Assembly (NCBI GenBank): GCA_035575095.1
Contig: DATLYF010000008.1
Span: 1-50,800, forward strand
DNA length: 50,800 nucleotides
Source of the DNA: DATLYF01 sp035575095
Lineage (GTDB): Bacteria; Pseudomonadota; Gammaproteobacteria; Competibacterales; Competibacteraceae
Direction of reading: 5' to 3'
The position numbers and the translations under genes were made by a program. Of the stretch, positions 15,976-24,399 are shown piece after piece (the first letter of the stretch is position 1; each line of letters starts with the position of its first letter). The notes beneath the pieces are model-generated. The model saw only the letters and a list, made by a program, of their open reading frames with translations. It searched no databases and was not told where the DNA came from.

Positions 15976-17058
15976 ATGACCACCCCCTATCAGCCCCTCA
16001 GCCAGAACCGCCCTTGGGACAGCCAGAGCGAGCTGCTGGAATGCACCATGGTGCTGCGCGACTCGCACAACGTCATGACCCATTGCTTCCGCAGCGCCAG
16101 CGGACGCTGGTTCGACTATCTGCCGGGGCAGTTCATTACCCTGGAGCTGCCGCTCGGCGGCCAGACCGTGCATCGCACCTATACCCTGTCTTCCAGTCCG
16201 TCGCGGCCTTTGTGTCTGTCCATCACCACCAAGGCCGGCGGCGAGGGCAGCATCACCCGCTGGCTGCACCGCAACCTCAAAGTCGGTGACAAGATCCGCG
16301 CCTACGGCCCGGCGGGACTGTTCAGCTTCGTCCACAACCCGGCCGACAAATACCTGTTCCTGGCCGGCGGTGTGGGCATCACCCCGCTGATGTCCATGAC
16401 CCGCTACCTGTTCGATACTGGCATCCACACCGACGTCACCTTCGTCCAGTGCGCGCAGACGCCCTCCGATCTGCTGTTCCGCCGCGAGCTGGAACACATC
16501 GGCGCGCGCCTGCCGGAGTTCAAGGTGGCCTATGTCTGCGAAAAACCCGACGAGTACGGGGTGTGGACCGGCTATACCGGACGCATCAGCCCGCTGCTCT
16601 TGGAGGTGATCTGTCCCGATTACTTCCAGCGCGAGATTTTCTGCTGCGGCCCGGCGCCGTTCATGCAGGCGGTGCGCGACATCCTCCACGCCGCCGGCTA
16701 CGACATGGCCCATTACCATGAAGAGCCCTTCGATACCCCGGTGCGTGAGGAGGCCGACCGCCCCGCGCACCACGACGTCATCCCCGACGCCAGTCACGGC
16801 GCCGTGCTGCACCTGGCGCGCCGCGAGCGCCGCCTGGAGTGCAGCGAGGGCGACACCCTGCTGACGGTGGCCAAGCGGGCCGGGGTGCACATCCCCAGCG
16901 CCTGCCAGTTCGGGGTGTGCGGCACCTGCAAGGTAAAGAAGCTCTCCGGCGAGGTGCACATGGTGCACAACGGCGGCATCACCGACGAGGAGCTGGCCGC
17001 AGGCTACGTGCTGGCCTGCTGCGCCCATCCCCTCGGCGAGGTGGTGATCGATTACTGA
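15976..17058 (+). CDS. gbcB: Ferredoxin-NAD(P)H reductase partner (GbcB-like)
   Basis: A 360-residue electron-transfer protein with FAD, NAD and 2Fe-2S domains in order. FAD binding is RTYTLSSSPSRP near residue 70. The NAD domain has LAGGVGITPLMSM and CCGPAPFMQAV. The C-terminal plant-type 2Fe-2S ferredoxin is CQFGVCGTC (C310, C315, C318) plus a later CC. It supplies electrons to GbcA. It starts 25 bases after gbcA behind CAGGAG, so it is under the same riboswitch. Its end overlaps the convergent DUF2238 gene by 7 bases. Confidence 0.92.
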   Translation: MTTPYQPLSQNRPWDSQSELLECTMVLRDSHNVMTHCFRSASGRWFDYLPGQFITLELPLGGQTVHRTYTLSSSPSRPLCLSITTKAGGEGSITRWLHRNLKVGDKIRAYGPAGLFSFVHNPADKYLFLAGGVGITPLMSMTRYLFDTGIHTDVTFVQCAQTPSDLLFRRELEHIGARLPEFKVAYVCEKPDEYGVWTGYTGRISPLLLEVICPDYFQREIFCCGPAPFMQAVRDILHAAGYDMAHYHEEPFDTPVREEADRPAHHDVIPDASHGAVLHLARRERRLECSEGDTLLTVAKRAGVHIPSACQFGVCGTCKVKKLSGEVHMVHNGGITDEELAAGYVLACCAHPLGEVVIDY

Positions 17059-17408
17059 GCCAGCGCCGCCAACTGCCGGTCGTGCCGCCGCCCCAGCAGC
17101 AACTGCGCCGCCAGCGCCCCGACCAGGGCCAGGAACATGTCCCACTGGGTGTCCCAGGGATCGCCCTGGGTGGCAAGGCACTCATCGGCGTCGCCGCCCA
17201 GCAGCAGGATCAGGCCGTGCAGGAACAGCAGCCGATACAGCAGCGGCGTCAGCGGAAACAACCGGCGGGTGGCGGCGACGCGCGGCAGAGCGATCAGCAC
17301 CGGTGCCACCTCCAGCAGCCAGGTGAGACGGTCATAGGGCCCGATGCCGGAGGCGATCAGAGCGGCCAGGGTAAGCAGTAGCAGCAGCCAGGCTTCGCGC
17401 CGGCTCAT
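17052..17408 (-). CDS. DUF2238 (YjdF-like) membrane protein with internal deletion
   Basis: A 118-residue frame. Its N-terminal part (GIGPYDRLTWLLEVAPVLIA, then ATRRLFPLTPLLYRLLFLHG) matches the start of DUF2238/YjdF proteins. Its C-terminal part (LATQGDPWDTQWDMFLALVG, then LGRRHDRQL) matches their end. Family members are about 200 residues. The middle, including the HYTY motif and several helices, is missing between LILLLGG and DADECLATQG. The frame is preserved across the join and a GAGGAGA site precedes the ATG, so a short protein could still be made. It is unlikely to keep the family function, which is unknown anyway. Confidence 0.75.
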   Translation of the reverse strand: MSRREAWLLLLLTLAALIASGIGPYDRLTWLLEVAPVLIALPRVAATRRLFPLTPLLYRLLFLHGLILLLGGDADECLATQGDPWDTQWDMFLALVGALAAQLLLGRRHDRQLAALAQ

Positions 17409-17486
17409 GGCGGTCTCCTCTCCATGCCAGGTTCGTCGGGATGTCGGTTTCATGGGGCGATACCGGCTGCTCGAGCTGGCCTCGTA

Positions 17487-18929
17487 TCACAGCAGCGGAC
17501 TGAGCAGCCGCGCCAGATTCTGCAGAATCTGCAGATACAGCGGCCGGCGCCGCCAGCGCTCCAGCTCCAGCTCCTCGGCAAGCTCGAGGTAGCGTTCCTG
17601 CTCGCGGCGCAGCACCGCCGTCACGCCCGCGTCGTAGAACACCACGCTGATCTCGGCGTTGAGCACGAAGGAGCGGATGTCGATATTGCTGGAACCGATC
17701 AGGGCCAGGGTATCGTCCCAGCTCATGTGCTTGGCGTGCAGAAAGCGCTCGCGGTAATGATAGATGCGCACCCCCAGCTCCAGCAGCTCCTCGTAGTAGG
17801 AACGCTGCGCGAAACCCACCAGCCACTGATCGATCTGGGCGGCGACCACCAGATGCACCTCCACGCCGCGCAGCACCGCGGTCTGCAGGGCTTGCAGCAG
17901 CGCCTCATCGGGCACGAAATAGGGCGTAGTGATGATCACCCGCGAACGCGCCTGGTGCAGCAGAGTGACCAGCAGACGCTGATTGTTCTGGTTCGGATAG
18001 TCGGGACCGCTGGGCAGGGCCTGGGCCACTACCGGCCCGCATTCCTCGGGCACCGGCAACAGCCGCGGCGCGTCCAGAATCTGGCCGGTCTCCAGATACC
18101 AGTCGGCCAAGAACACCGCCTGCAGTTGCAGCACCAGTGGGCCGCGTACCCGCACCATCAGATCCTCGTAGATGAGCCCGGGCTTGAAGCCGGCGCTCAC
18201 CAGGTTCTGCGAGCCGGTGTAGGCAATACGCCCGTCGATCACCGCCAGCTTGCGATGGTTGCGCAGATCCATGCGCGGCGCGTTGAGGATCAGCCAGTGC
18301 ACCGGCAGCACCGACTGGGCCTCGACCCCGACCGCGCGCAGCCGGGCGAGCAGCGGGCGCAGGTAGTCGCTGGCGCCCACCGCATCGACCAGCACTCGGC
18401 AGCGCAAGCCGCGCCGGCAGGCCCGCGCCAGGGCGGCGATCACCGGCCCGCCGCCGGCGTCGTCGGCCATGATGTAGAACAGCAGGTGGATGTGGTCGCG
18501 GGCGGCGTCGATGTCCGCCACCAGACGCCGCAGCGTGCCGTCGTAGTCGCTGAGCAGCTCCACGGCGTTGCCGCCCAGCGGCGTGAAGTGGGCGAGCTGG
18601 CTCACCAGCCGCGCCGCCGGCACCAGTTGCGCCTGCTCCGGCTCCAGACGCCGCCCGCTCAGCTGACTGCCCAACCGCTCGCGCACCATGCCCAGCAGCG
18701 CCGGCAACTGGGCGAAGCGGGCGCGGCGCCAGCGCGGCAGGCGCGGGCGCCCGATGAGCAGGTACAGGAGCAGCCCCGGCCAGGGCAGGAACAGGATCAG
18801 CAGCAGCCAGCCCTTGGCCGCTTCCGGCGAGCGGCGCAGCGGCACCACCACCAGCATGGCCAGACGCACCAGCCACTCGCTGGCGAAATAAAGCAGCGTC
18901 CAGTGGGTGACCTCATCCACCGTCTCCAT
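17487..18929 (-). CDS. cls: Cardiolipin synthase, phospholipase D family
   Basis: A 480-residue ClsA-type enzyme. Two N-terminal membrane helices (residues about 10-60) precede two PLDc domains. The HKD motifs are NHRKLAVIDGRIAYTGSQN and HAKHMSWDDTLALIGSSN, both complete. It joins two phosphatidylglycerols, or a related pair of lipids, into cardiolipin at the inner membrane. Gammaproteobacterial ClsA proteins are of this length. It is followed on the minus strand by the shortened DUF2238 gene. Confidence 0.93.
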   Translation of the reverse strand: METVDEVTHWTLLYFASEWLVRLAMLVVVPLRRSPEAAKGWLLLILFLPWPGLLLYLLIGRPRLPRWRRARFAQLPALLGMVRERLGSQLSGRRLEPEQAQLVPAARLVSQLAHFTPLGGNAVELLSDYDGTLRRLVADIDAARDHIHLLFYIMADDAGGGPVIAALARACRRGLRCRVLVDAVGASDYLRPLLARLRAVGVEAQSVLPVHWLILNAPRMDLRNHRKLAVIDGRIAYTGSQNLVSAGFKPGLIYEDLMVRVRGPLVLQLQAVFLADWYLETGQILDAPRLLPVPEECGPVVAQALPSGPDYPNQNNQRLLVTLLHQARSRVIITTPYFVPDEALLQALQTAVLRGVEVHLVVAAQIDQWLVGFAQRSYYEELLELGVRIYHYRERFLHAKHMSWDDTLALIGSSNIDIRSFVLNAEISVVFYDAGVTAVLRREQERYLELAEELELERWRRRPLYLQILQNLARLLSPLL

Positions 18930-18989
18930 GAGCGCCGGTCCCGGTCAGCGGTGCGCCGACGGCCGTGGCGAGCTCCCGGCCACGCCTGG

Positions 18990-19409
18990 TCACCAGGTGC
19001 CGCTGTTGGGCATGCTGGCCCAGGGCTCGCGCGGCGGCAGCGGCCTGCCTTCCTGCAGCAGCTCGATGGAAATGCCGTCGGGTGAGCGCACGAAGGCCAT
19101 GTAGCCGTCGCGGGGCGGGCGATTGATGGTCACGCCGCCGTCCCGCAGGCGCTGGCATACGGCGTAGATGTCTTTGACGCGGAAGGCGAGATGGCCGAAG
19201 GCGCGGCCGATGGTATAGACCTCCGGGTCCCAGTTATAGGTGAGCTCTAGCTCCGCTTCCGGGCTCTCCGCAGCAGCGAGGAAGATCAGGGTGTAGCGGC
19301 CGTCCGGATATTCCTTGCGCCGCACCTCGCGCAGGCCGAGCAGGTCACAGTAGAAGTGCAGGGACTGGCCGATGTCGCTGATGCGCACCATGGTGTGCAG
19401 GTATTTCAT
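18990..19409 (-). CDS. gloA: Lactoylglutathione lyase (glyoxalase I)
   Basis: A 139-residue single-domain glyoxalase I that starts MKYLHTMVRISDIGQSLHFY. Candidate metal ligands match the E. coli pattern: H5, the E in ELELTYNWD, the H in FGHLAFRVKD and the E in GISIELLQEG. It isomerises the methylglyoxal-glutathione hemithioacetal to S-lactoylglutathione in the cytoplasm. I chose the ATG at 19409 over an arginine-rich upstream extension. The C-terminal tail is slightly longer than in E. coli. Confidence 0.92.
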   Translation of the reverse strand: MKYLHTMVRISDIGQSLHFYCDLLGLREVRRKEYPDGRYTLIFLAAAESPEAELELTYNWDPEVYTIGRAFGHLAFRVKDIYAVCQRLRDGGVTINRPPRDGYMAFVRSPDGISIELLQEGRPLPPREPWASMPNSGTW

Positions 19410-19506
19410 GGCGAAGCTCCGGGGACAGGACTGCCACGATTCTAGCGCCTTCGGAGTCCGCCGCGATGGACCCCGCACACGCGGTCAATCCCTCTCCCGC
19501 CCCCTC

Positions 19507-20085
19507 TCATCCTGCTTCCCAACCCGCCAGCTCGGCGTGGCGAAAGCAGTCGACGATATGGTCGTTGACCATGCCCACCGCCTGCATGAAGGCATAGCAG
19601 ATGGTGGGACCGACGAAGCGGAAACCGCGCTTTTGCAGCGCCTTGCTCATAGCCCGGGACGCGGCGGTCTCGGCCGGCACCTCGGCGAGACTGTGCCAGC
19701 GGTTCTGGAGCGACCGGCCGTCGACGAACTGCCAGATGTAGCGGTCGAAGCTGCCGTGCTCGGCCTGCAGCTCGCGGAAGGCGCGGGCATTGGCCACGGT
19801 AGCTTCGATCTTGAGGCGATTGCGAATGAGGCCCGGATCGGCCAGCAGCGCAGCGATGCGCGCGGCGTCGAAGGCCGCCACCTGGGCCGGATCGAAGCCG
19901 GCGAACGCCTGCCGGTAGCGCTCGCGCTTGCGCAGCACGGTGAGCCAGGACAGCCCGGCCTGGGCGCCCTCCAGGATGAGGAATTCGAACAGGGTGCGGT
20001 CGTCGTGCACCGGCACGCCCCATTCGCGGTCGTGATAGTCGAGATACAGCGGGTCGTCGCCGACCCAGGCGCAGCGAGTAGGCAT
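19507..20085 (-). CDS. tag: DNA-3-methyladenine glycosylase I
   Basis: A 192-residue Tag protein. The zinc-snap residues are visible as C5 and H18 in MPTRCAWVGDDPLYLDYHD and the H/C pair in NDHIVDCFRH. The glycosylase core has LFEFLILEGAQAGLSW and GFRFVGPTICYAFMQA. It removes 3-methyladenine from alkylated DNA. It lies 75 bases after ubiD on the same strand. A 7-bp hairpin (CCGTCCC/GGGACGG, 20112-20128) without a T-run sits between them. Confidence 0.95.
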   Translation of the reverse strand: MPTRCAWVGDDPLYLDYHDREWGVPVHDDRTLFEFLILEGAQAGLSWLTVLRKRERYRQAFAGFDPAQVAAFDAARIAALLADPGLIRNRLKIEATVANARAFRELQAEHGSFDRYIWQFVDGRSLQNRWHSLAEVPAETAASRAMSKALQKRGFRFVGPTICYAFMQAVGMVNDHIVDCFRHAELAGWEAG

Positions 20086-20160
20086 GGGGTGTCTCGCTCC
20101 CTGGACGTGGCCCGTCCCGGCGGGACGGCCCTCCGAGTATGGCGGTCCGAGTGCCCGACC

Positions 20161-21627
20161 TCAACCGAGACCGAGCTCTCCCCACATCGCATCGACCCGC
20201 CGCTTGACCTCCTCGCTCATACGGATCGGCCGGCCCCACTCGCGGCTGGTCTCGCCCGGCCACTTGTTGGTGGCATCGAAGCCGATCTTGGAGCCCAGCC
20301 CCGAGACCGGCGAGGCGAAGTCCAGATAGTCGATGGGGGTGTTTTCCACCAGCACCGTGTCGCGGGCCGGGTCCATGCGCGTGGTCATGGCCCAGATGAC
20401 ATCCGTCCACGAGCGGGTGTCGACATCGTCGTCCACCACGATGACGAACTTGGTATACATGAACTGGCGCAGAAACGACCACACCCCCATCATCACCCGC
20501 TTGGCGTGGCCGGGGTATTGCTTGCGCATGGCCACCACCGCCAGGCGATAGGAGCAACCCTCCGGCGGCAGGTAGAAGTCAGTGATCTCCGGAAACTGCT
20601 TCTGCAGGATGGGCACGAACACCTCGTTCAGCGCCACGCCGAGGATGGCCGGCTCGTCCGGCGGGCGGCCGGTGTAGGTGCTGTGATAGATGGGCTGGTT
20701 GCGGTGGGTGATGCGCTCTACGGTGAACACCGGGAAGATATCGACCTCGTTGTAGTAGCCGGTGTGGTCGCCGAACGGGCCTTCCGGGGCGGTCTCGCCA
20801 GGCTGGATGTGGCCCTCCAGCACGAACTCGGCGCTGGCCGGCACCTGCAGATCCGAGCCCAGGCACTTGGCCAGCTCGGTGCGCGCCCCGCGCAGCAGGC
20901 CGGCGAAGGCATACTCGGAGAGCGTGTCCGGTACCGGGGTGACGGCACCGAGGATGGTCGCCGGGTCGGCGCCCAGCGCCACCGCCACCGGGAACGGCTG
21001 CCCCGGATGGGCCTGGCACCACTCGCGGAAGTCCAGCGCTCCGCCGCGGTGGCTGAGCCAGCGCATGATGAGCTTGTTGCGGGCTATCACCTGCTGGCGA
21101 TAGATGCCGAGATTCTGCCGCGGCTTGTGCGGCCCGCGGGTCACCACCAGGCCCCAGGTGATCAGCGGACCGGCGTCCTCCGGCCAGCAGGTCTGGATGG
21201 GCAGACGGGCGAGATCCACCCGCTCGCCCTCCAGCACGTTCTCCTGGCAGGGCGGACGGCTCACCGTCTTCGGCGCCATGTCCAGCACCTTCTTGAAGAT
21301 CGGCAGGCTCTGCCAGGCCTCCCGCAGCCCCTTGGGCGGGTCCGGCTCCTTGAGGAAGGCCAGGAGTTTGCCCACCTCGCGCAGCGCCCCCACCGACTCC
21401 TCGCCCATGCCCAGCGCCACCCGCTTGGGGGTGCCGAACAAATTGCCCAGCACCGGGATGGCATAGCCTCTGGGATTCTCGAAGAGGATGGCGGGGCCGG
21501 CGGCGCGCAGCACGCGGTCGCAGATCTCGGTCATCTCCAGGCGCGGATCGACCGGCGCGCGCACCCGCTTCAGTTCGCCCTGGCGCTCCAGCAGATTGAG
21601 GAAATCGCGCAGATCACGGTATTTCAT
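20161..21627 (-). CDS. ubiD: UbiD-family 3-octaprenyl-4-hydroxybenzoate decarboxylase
   Basis: A 488-residue decarboxylase of full UbiD length. It begins MKYRDLRDFLNLLERQGELK and contains ENPRGYAIPVLGNLFG, APEGPFGDHTGYYNE and DDDVDTRSWTDVIWAMTTR. The enzyme uses prenylated FMN from UbiX to decarboxylate the ubiquinone precursor. UbiX is not in the window. I chose the ATG at 21627 over the frame start at 21648 because MKYRDLR is the conserved N-terminus. Confidence 0.96.
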   Translation of the reverse strand: MKYRDLRDFLNLLERQGELKRVRAPVDPRLEMTEICDRVLRAAGPAILFENPRGYAIPVLGNLFGTPKRVALGMGEESVGALREVGKLLAFLKEPDPPKGLREAWQSLPIFKKVLDMAPKTVSRPPCQENVLEGERVDLARLPIQTCWPEDAGPLITWGLVVTRGPHKPRQNLGIYRQQVIARNKLIMRWLSHRGGALDFREWCQAHPGQPFPVAVALGADPATILGAVTPVPDTLSEYAFAGLLRGARTELAKCLGSDLQVPASAEFVLEGHIQPGETAPEGPFGDHTGYYNEVDIFPVFTVERITHRNQPIYHSTYTGRPPDEPAILGVALNEVFVPILQKQFPEITDFYLPPEGCSYRLAVVAMRKQYPGHAKRVMMGVWSFLRQFMYTKFVIVVDDDVDTRSWTDVIWAMTTRMDPARDTVLVENTPIDYLDFASPVSGLGSKIGFDATNKWPGETSREWGRPIRMSEEVKRRVDAMWGELGLG

Positions 21628-21772
21628 CGCGGCTCCCCGTGAGCCCATGGGAAAAGCGCAAGTCTATCAAAAGGTGGAGGCGGCCATCCGGGCAGGGGAA
21701 CGGAACCCGAAAAATGCGATCGAAGTTGCGATTTCCGCTTCCTTGCGGGCAACAGCCATCCGGAGACATTCG

Positions 21773-22120
21773 ATGAAGAAACCCATCCTGCGCAACTTCG
21801 CCGCCCGCTCGCCCCTGCTCGGCAAGGGCGGCGTCCATGGTCCGTCCCGCTCCGCCCAGCGCCGTGCCGCCCGCCTCGACCTGCGTGAAGAGGCCGAAGA
21901 CGCCTGGGAGGCGTTGCATGAGCGCGCCCCACCATCGCCAGAGCTCGAGGCCGCCCGGCCGCGCCAGCGCCAGGGGACCGCAAGGTCCCCTTCGCATTTT
22001 CGGGGTTCTGGGAGAGGGCGTGTGGTTCCCTCACAGCCACACTTCGCTCATGCCCACGCCCTCTTCGGCATAGCGGCGCAGCAACCGCTTGAAAAGATCC
22101 GGATCGCGCCGATGGACTAG
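21773..22120 (+). CDS. Small basic hypothetical protein
   Basis: A 115-residue frame whose first half looks real. It starts behind CGGAGA at good spacing and reads MKKPILRNFAARSPLLGKGG, VHGPSRSAQRRAARLDLREE. Short basic proteins with this R-x-PLL-x-KGG-VH core are common in gammaproteobacteria and have no known function. The second half is proline/arginine-rich without family character, runs through a terminator hairpin (21972-21991) and overlaps the end of thrB by 90 bases. The true protein may therefore be shorter, with a frameshift near 21930-21970. Confidence 0.5.
   Translation: MKKPILRNFAARSPLLGKGGVHGPSRSAQRRAARLDLREEAEDAWEALHERAPPSPELEAARPRQRQGTARSPSHFRGSGRGRVVPSQPHFAHAHALFGIAAQQPLEKIRIAPMD
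21972..21991 (+). terminator. Terminator hairpin with GCAA loop
   Basis: AGGGGACC and GGTCCCCT form a perfect 8-bp stem closed by a GCAA tetraloop. It is followed on the plus strand by TCGCATTTT. It lies inside the open frame of the small basic protein. On the minus strand, 39 bases past the thrB stop, no T-run follows. Confidence 0.6.
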
Positions 22121-22981
22121 CTCCCCGTCGCGCGGATACAGCCGATCCAGCGCCCGTGACAGCCAGAAGCGCAGCGCCGCCGCCCGCAGCAACCCCGGCC
22201 AGGCCGTCCGCTCCTCGGGGCGCAGCGGGCGCAGGCGCTGGTAGCCGGCGAACAGCGCCGCCACGTGCTCCGGCGCCAGCGCCTCGGCGGCATCCAGGCA
22301 CCAGTCATTGGCCGCCACCGCCAGGTCGTACAGCCAGGGGCCGTGACAGGCGTAGTAGAAATCCACCAGCCCGCTGAGCGCGCCATCGACGAATAGCGCA
22401 TTGTCGCGGAACAGGTCGGCGTGGATCACCCCCTGCGGCAGGCACTCGCGCGGCAGCGCTGCCTGGAAGGCCAGCTCGGCGCGCAGCAGGGCGGCGTCCT
22501 CAGCATCCAGCTGGGGCAGCAGCCGGACCATAGCCTGCGGCCACCAGCGCGGCCCGCGCGGGTCCGCGCGGCGCTCGGGGAAGCCACGCCCGGCCAGATG
22601 CAGCCGCGCCAGAGCTGCGCCCACGGCGGCGCAGTGGGTCGGCTCGGGCCGCATTACACTCACCCCCGGCAAGCGCTCGCAGAGCAGCGCCGGCTTGCCC
22701 TTGAACACCTGCAGGCGGCGACCGTGGCGGTCGGCCAGGGGCCGGGGACAGGGCAGGCCGCGTTCGGCCAGGAACGCCTGCAGCTCCACGTAATAGCCCA
22801 GTTCAGTGTAGCTCAGCGACTCGAAGACGGTGAAAACGTACTCGCCGCAGGCGGTGACGACGAAGAAGTTGCTGTTCTCGATGCCTTCGGCGATACCGCG
22901 ATAGCCGAGCAGCTCACCCAGGCGGTAGGGCGCGAGAAAGGCCGCCAGTTCGTGGGCGGCGACCGGCGTGAAGACCGACAT
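22031..22981 (-). CDS. thrB: Homoserine kinase, ThrB (APH-fold type)
   Basis: A 316-residue kinase of the aminoglycoside-phosphotransferase fold, the form found in pseudomonads and relatives. Features are MSVFTPV near the start, EGIENSNFFVVTACGEYVFT for nucleotide binding, the catalytic HADLFRDNALF and the metal-binding GLVDFYYACHG. It phosphorylates homoserine in threonine synthesis. It follows a DUF2782 gene on the same strand, an order typical of gammaproteobacteria near polA. Confidence 0.94.
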   Translation of the reverse strand: MSVFTPVAAHELAAFLAPYRLGELLGYRGIAEGIENSNFFVVTACGEYVFTVFESLSYTELGYYVELQAFLAERGLPCPRPLADRHGRRLQVFKGKPALLCERLPGVSVMRPEPTHCAAVGAALARLHLAGRGFPERRADPRGPRWWPQAMVRLLPQLDAEDAALLRAELAFQAALPRECLPQGVIHADLFRDNALFVDGALSGLVDFYYACHGPWLYDLAVAANDWCLDAAEALAPEHVAALFAGYQRLRPLRPEERTAWPGLLRAAALRFWLSRALDRLYPRDGELVHRRDPDLFKRLLRRYAEEGVGMSEVWL

Positions 22982-23032
22982 GGCGGGACAAGACGCGCCG
23001 GCCCTACGTTCAGGCGGAACCGGCAGTGGGCA

Positions 23033-23377
23033 TCACCAGCTGAACAGCACCCAGCTCGGCACCATCAGGCCGTCGTCCAGGTCGTTGCGGCGCACATCCA
23101 GCTGGCCGTCGCCATCGCTGTCGATCAGGTAAAAGGGTACGCCGCGCCGCGGCACCACCCGCACCATGTACAGCCGGCCGTTGACGCGGTACTCCTCGAT
23201 CACGCCCTCGCCGCGGCGGCGAATGGTGACCTCGGGCTGGCGCGTCTCGCTGCCCGGCTCGGCCTGCGCCTCGGGGGCACCGTCCGGCACCGGCTGCAGA
23301 TTGGCGGGGGCGGCTTCCTGGGCCAGTGCCGGCGCGACGGCGCAAAGCAGAACGAGAGACGGCAGCAGGGTGCGCAT
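23033..23377 (-). CDS. DUF2782 secreted protein
   Basis: A 114-residue protein with a signal peptide ending at ALAQEAAP. A proline/glutamate-rich linker follows, then the DUF2782 core EEYRVNGRLYMVRVVPRRGVPFYLIDSDGDG. The family has no known function and usually sits beside polA and thrB in gammaproteobacteria, as here. It starts with an ATG and is 51 bases before thrB. Confidence 0.9.
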   Translation of the reverse strand: MRTLLPSLVLLCAVAPALAQEAAPANLQPVPDGAPEAQAEPGSETRQPEVTIRRRGEGVIEEYRVNGRLYMVRVVPRRGVPFYLIDSDGDGQLDVRRNDLDDGLMVPSWVLFSW

Positions 23378-23407
23378 GGATCGTCCTTAAAGCGGGGCTT
23401 GAGCGGA

Positions 23408-24133
23408 TCAGAGGTCGTGGAGGGTCTGCTGTTCTTCGGCAGAGGGCTCGAACGTGCGCCCTTCATAGAAATTGAAAATAGCATCCACGACGTCCTGGGG
23501 TTTGTCCAGTATCTGGAACAACTGCAGGTCCTCGGGGCTGATGGTGCGCTCCTTCACCAGAGCGTTCTGGAACCAGTCCACCAACCCTTTCCAGAACTCC
23601 GAGCCGACCAGGATGACTGGAATGCGCCGGCTCTTGCCGGTCTGGATCAGGGTGAGGATCTCGGCCAGCTCGTCCAGGGTGCCGAAGCCGCCCGGCAGTA
23701 CCACGTAGGCCGAAGCGTATTTGACGAACATCACCTTGCGCGAGAAGAAATGGCGGAAATACAGGGAGATGTTCTGGTAACGGTTGCTATGCTGCTCGTG
23801 GGGCAGATGGATGTTGAGGCCGATGCTGGGCGAGCGGCCGGCGAAGGCGCCCTTGTTGGCCGCCTCCATCACCCCTGGCCCGCCGCCGCTGACCACCGAG
23901 AAGCCGGCGTCGGAGAGCAGCCGGGCGATCTCCTCGGCCATCTGGTAGTAGGCCTGATCCGGCGTGAAGCGGGCCGAACCGAACACGCTCACCGAGGGCT
24001 TGATGCGCGCCAGGCGCTCGAAGCCCTCCACGAACTCCGCCATGATCTGGAAGATCTTCCAGGACTCGCGGATCAGCACCGTGTCGTTCACCGGTGCCAT
24101 GCCAGGGTGAAAGGATTTGTTGCCATCGTTCAT
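23408..24133 (-). CDS. LOG-family protein (TIGR00730)
   Basis: A 241-residue Rossmann-fold protein of the LONELY GUY / lysine-decarboxylase-like family. Signature motifs are SGGGPGVMEAANKGA and PGGFGTLDELAE, the PGGxGTxxE phosphoribohydrolase motif. Members cleave nucleoside 5'-monophosphates to release the base. The physiological substrate in bacteria is uncertain. I chose the ATG at 24133, after AAGGTG. It is divergent from polA. Confidence 0.9.
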   Translation of the reverse strand: MNDGNKSFHPGMAPVNDTVLIRESWKIFQIMAEFVEGFERLARIKPSVSVFGSARFTPDQAYYQMAEEIARLLSDAGFSVVSGGGPGVMEAANKGAFAGRSPSIGLNIHLPHEQHSNRYQNISLYFRHFFSRKVMFVKYASAYVVLPGGFGTLDELAEILTLIQTGKSRRIPVILVGSEFWKGLVDWFQNALVKERTISPEDLQLFQILDKPQDVVDAIFNFYEGRTFEPSAEEQQTLHDL

Positions 24134-24302
24134 CGAAACACCTTGTGGGGCCGCAACCCTGCTTCTGCTGGAAACCGCCGACCATGGCCCGTCCCGCACG
24201 CGCTTTGCTAACCTTCGGGGAATCCCCGCCGTGGGTGCGGCGACCCTGCCCGGAGCGATGACCGAAACAGGACCGAGACGGGAACGCGACGCGAAAGAAA
24301 CC

Positions 24303-24314
24303 CCATTTAAATGG
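24303..24314. repeat. 12-bp perfect palindrome upstream of polA
   Basis: CCATTTAAATGG is a perfect palindrome in the 266-bp divergent region between the LOG-family gene and polA, 86 bases before the polA start. It is AT-rich against a GC-rich background. It could be a regulator site, but no regulator can be named. Confidence 0.4.
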
Positions 24315-24399
24315 ACACCCGGGCGGGCAGCCGGTTTCCATGGCCGGTTATATGGGTATTCATGTCAATAGTACGCAAAAAACCGGACGAACGACGCCA

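Noticed and set aside
17424..19085. 553-codon plus-strand frame
   Set aside because: It is the antisense of cls, whose HKD motifs are intact. Long shadow frames are expected at this GC content.
20112..20128. Hairpin CCGTCCC/GGGACGG between ubiD and tag as a terminator
   Set aside because: No T-run follows on the minus strand, so it is only mentioned under tag.
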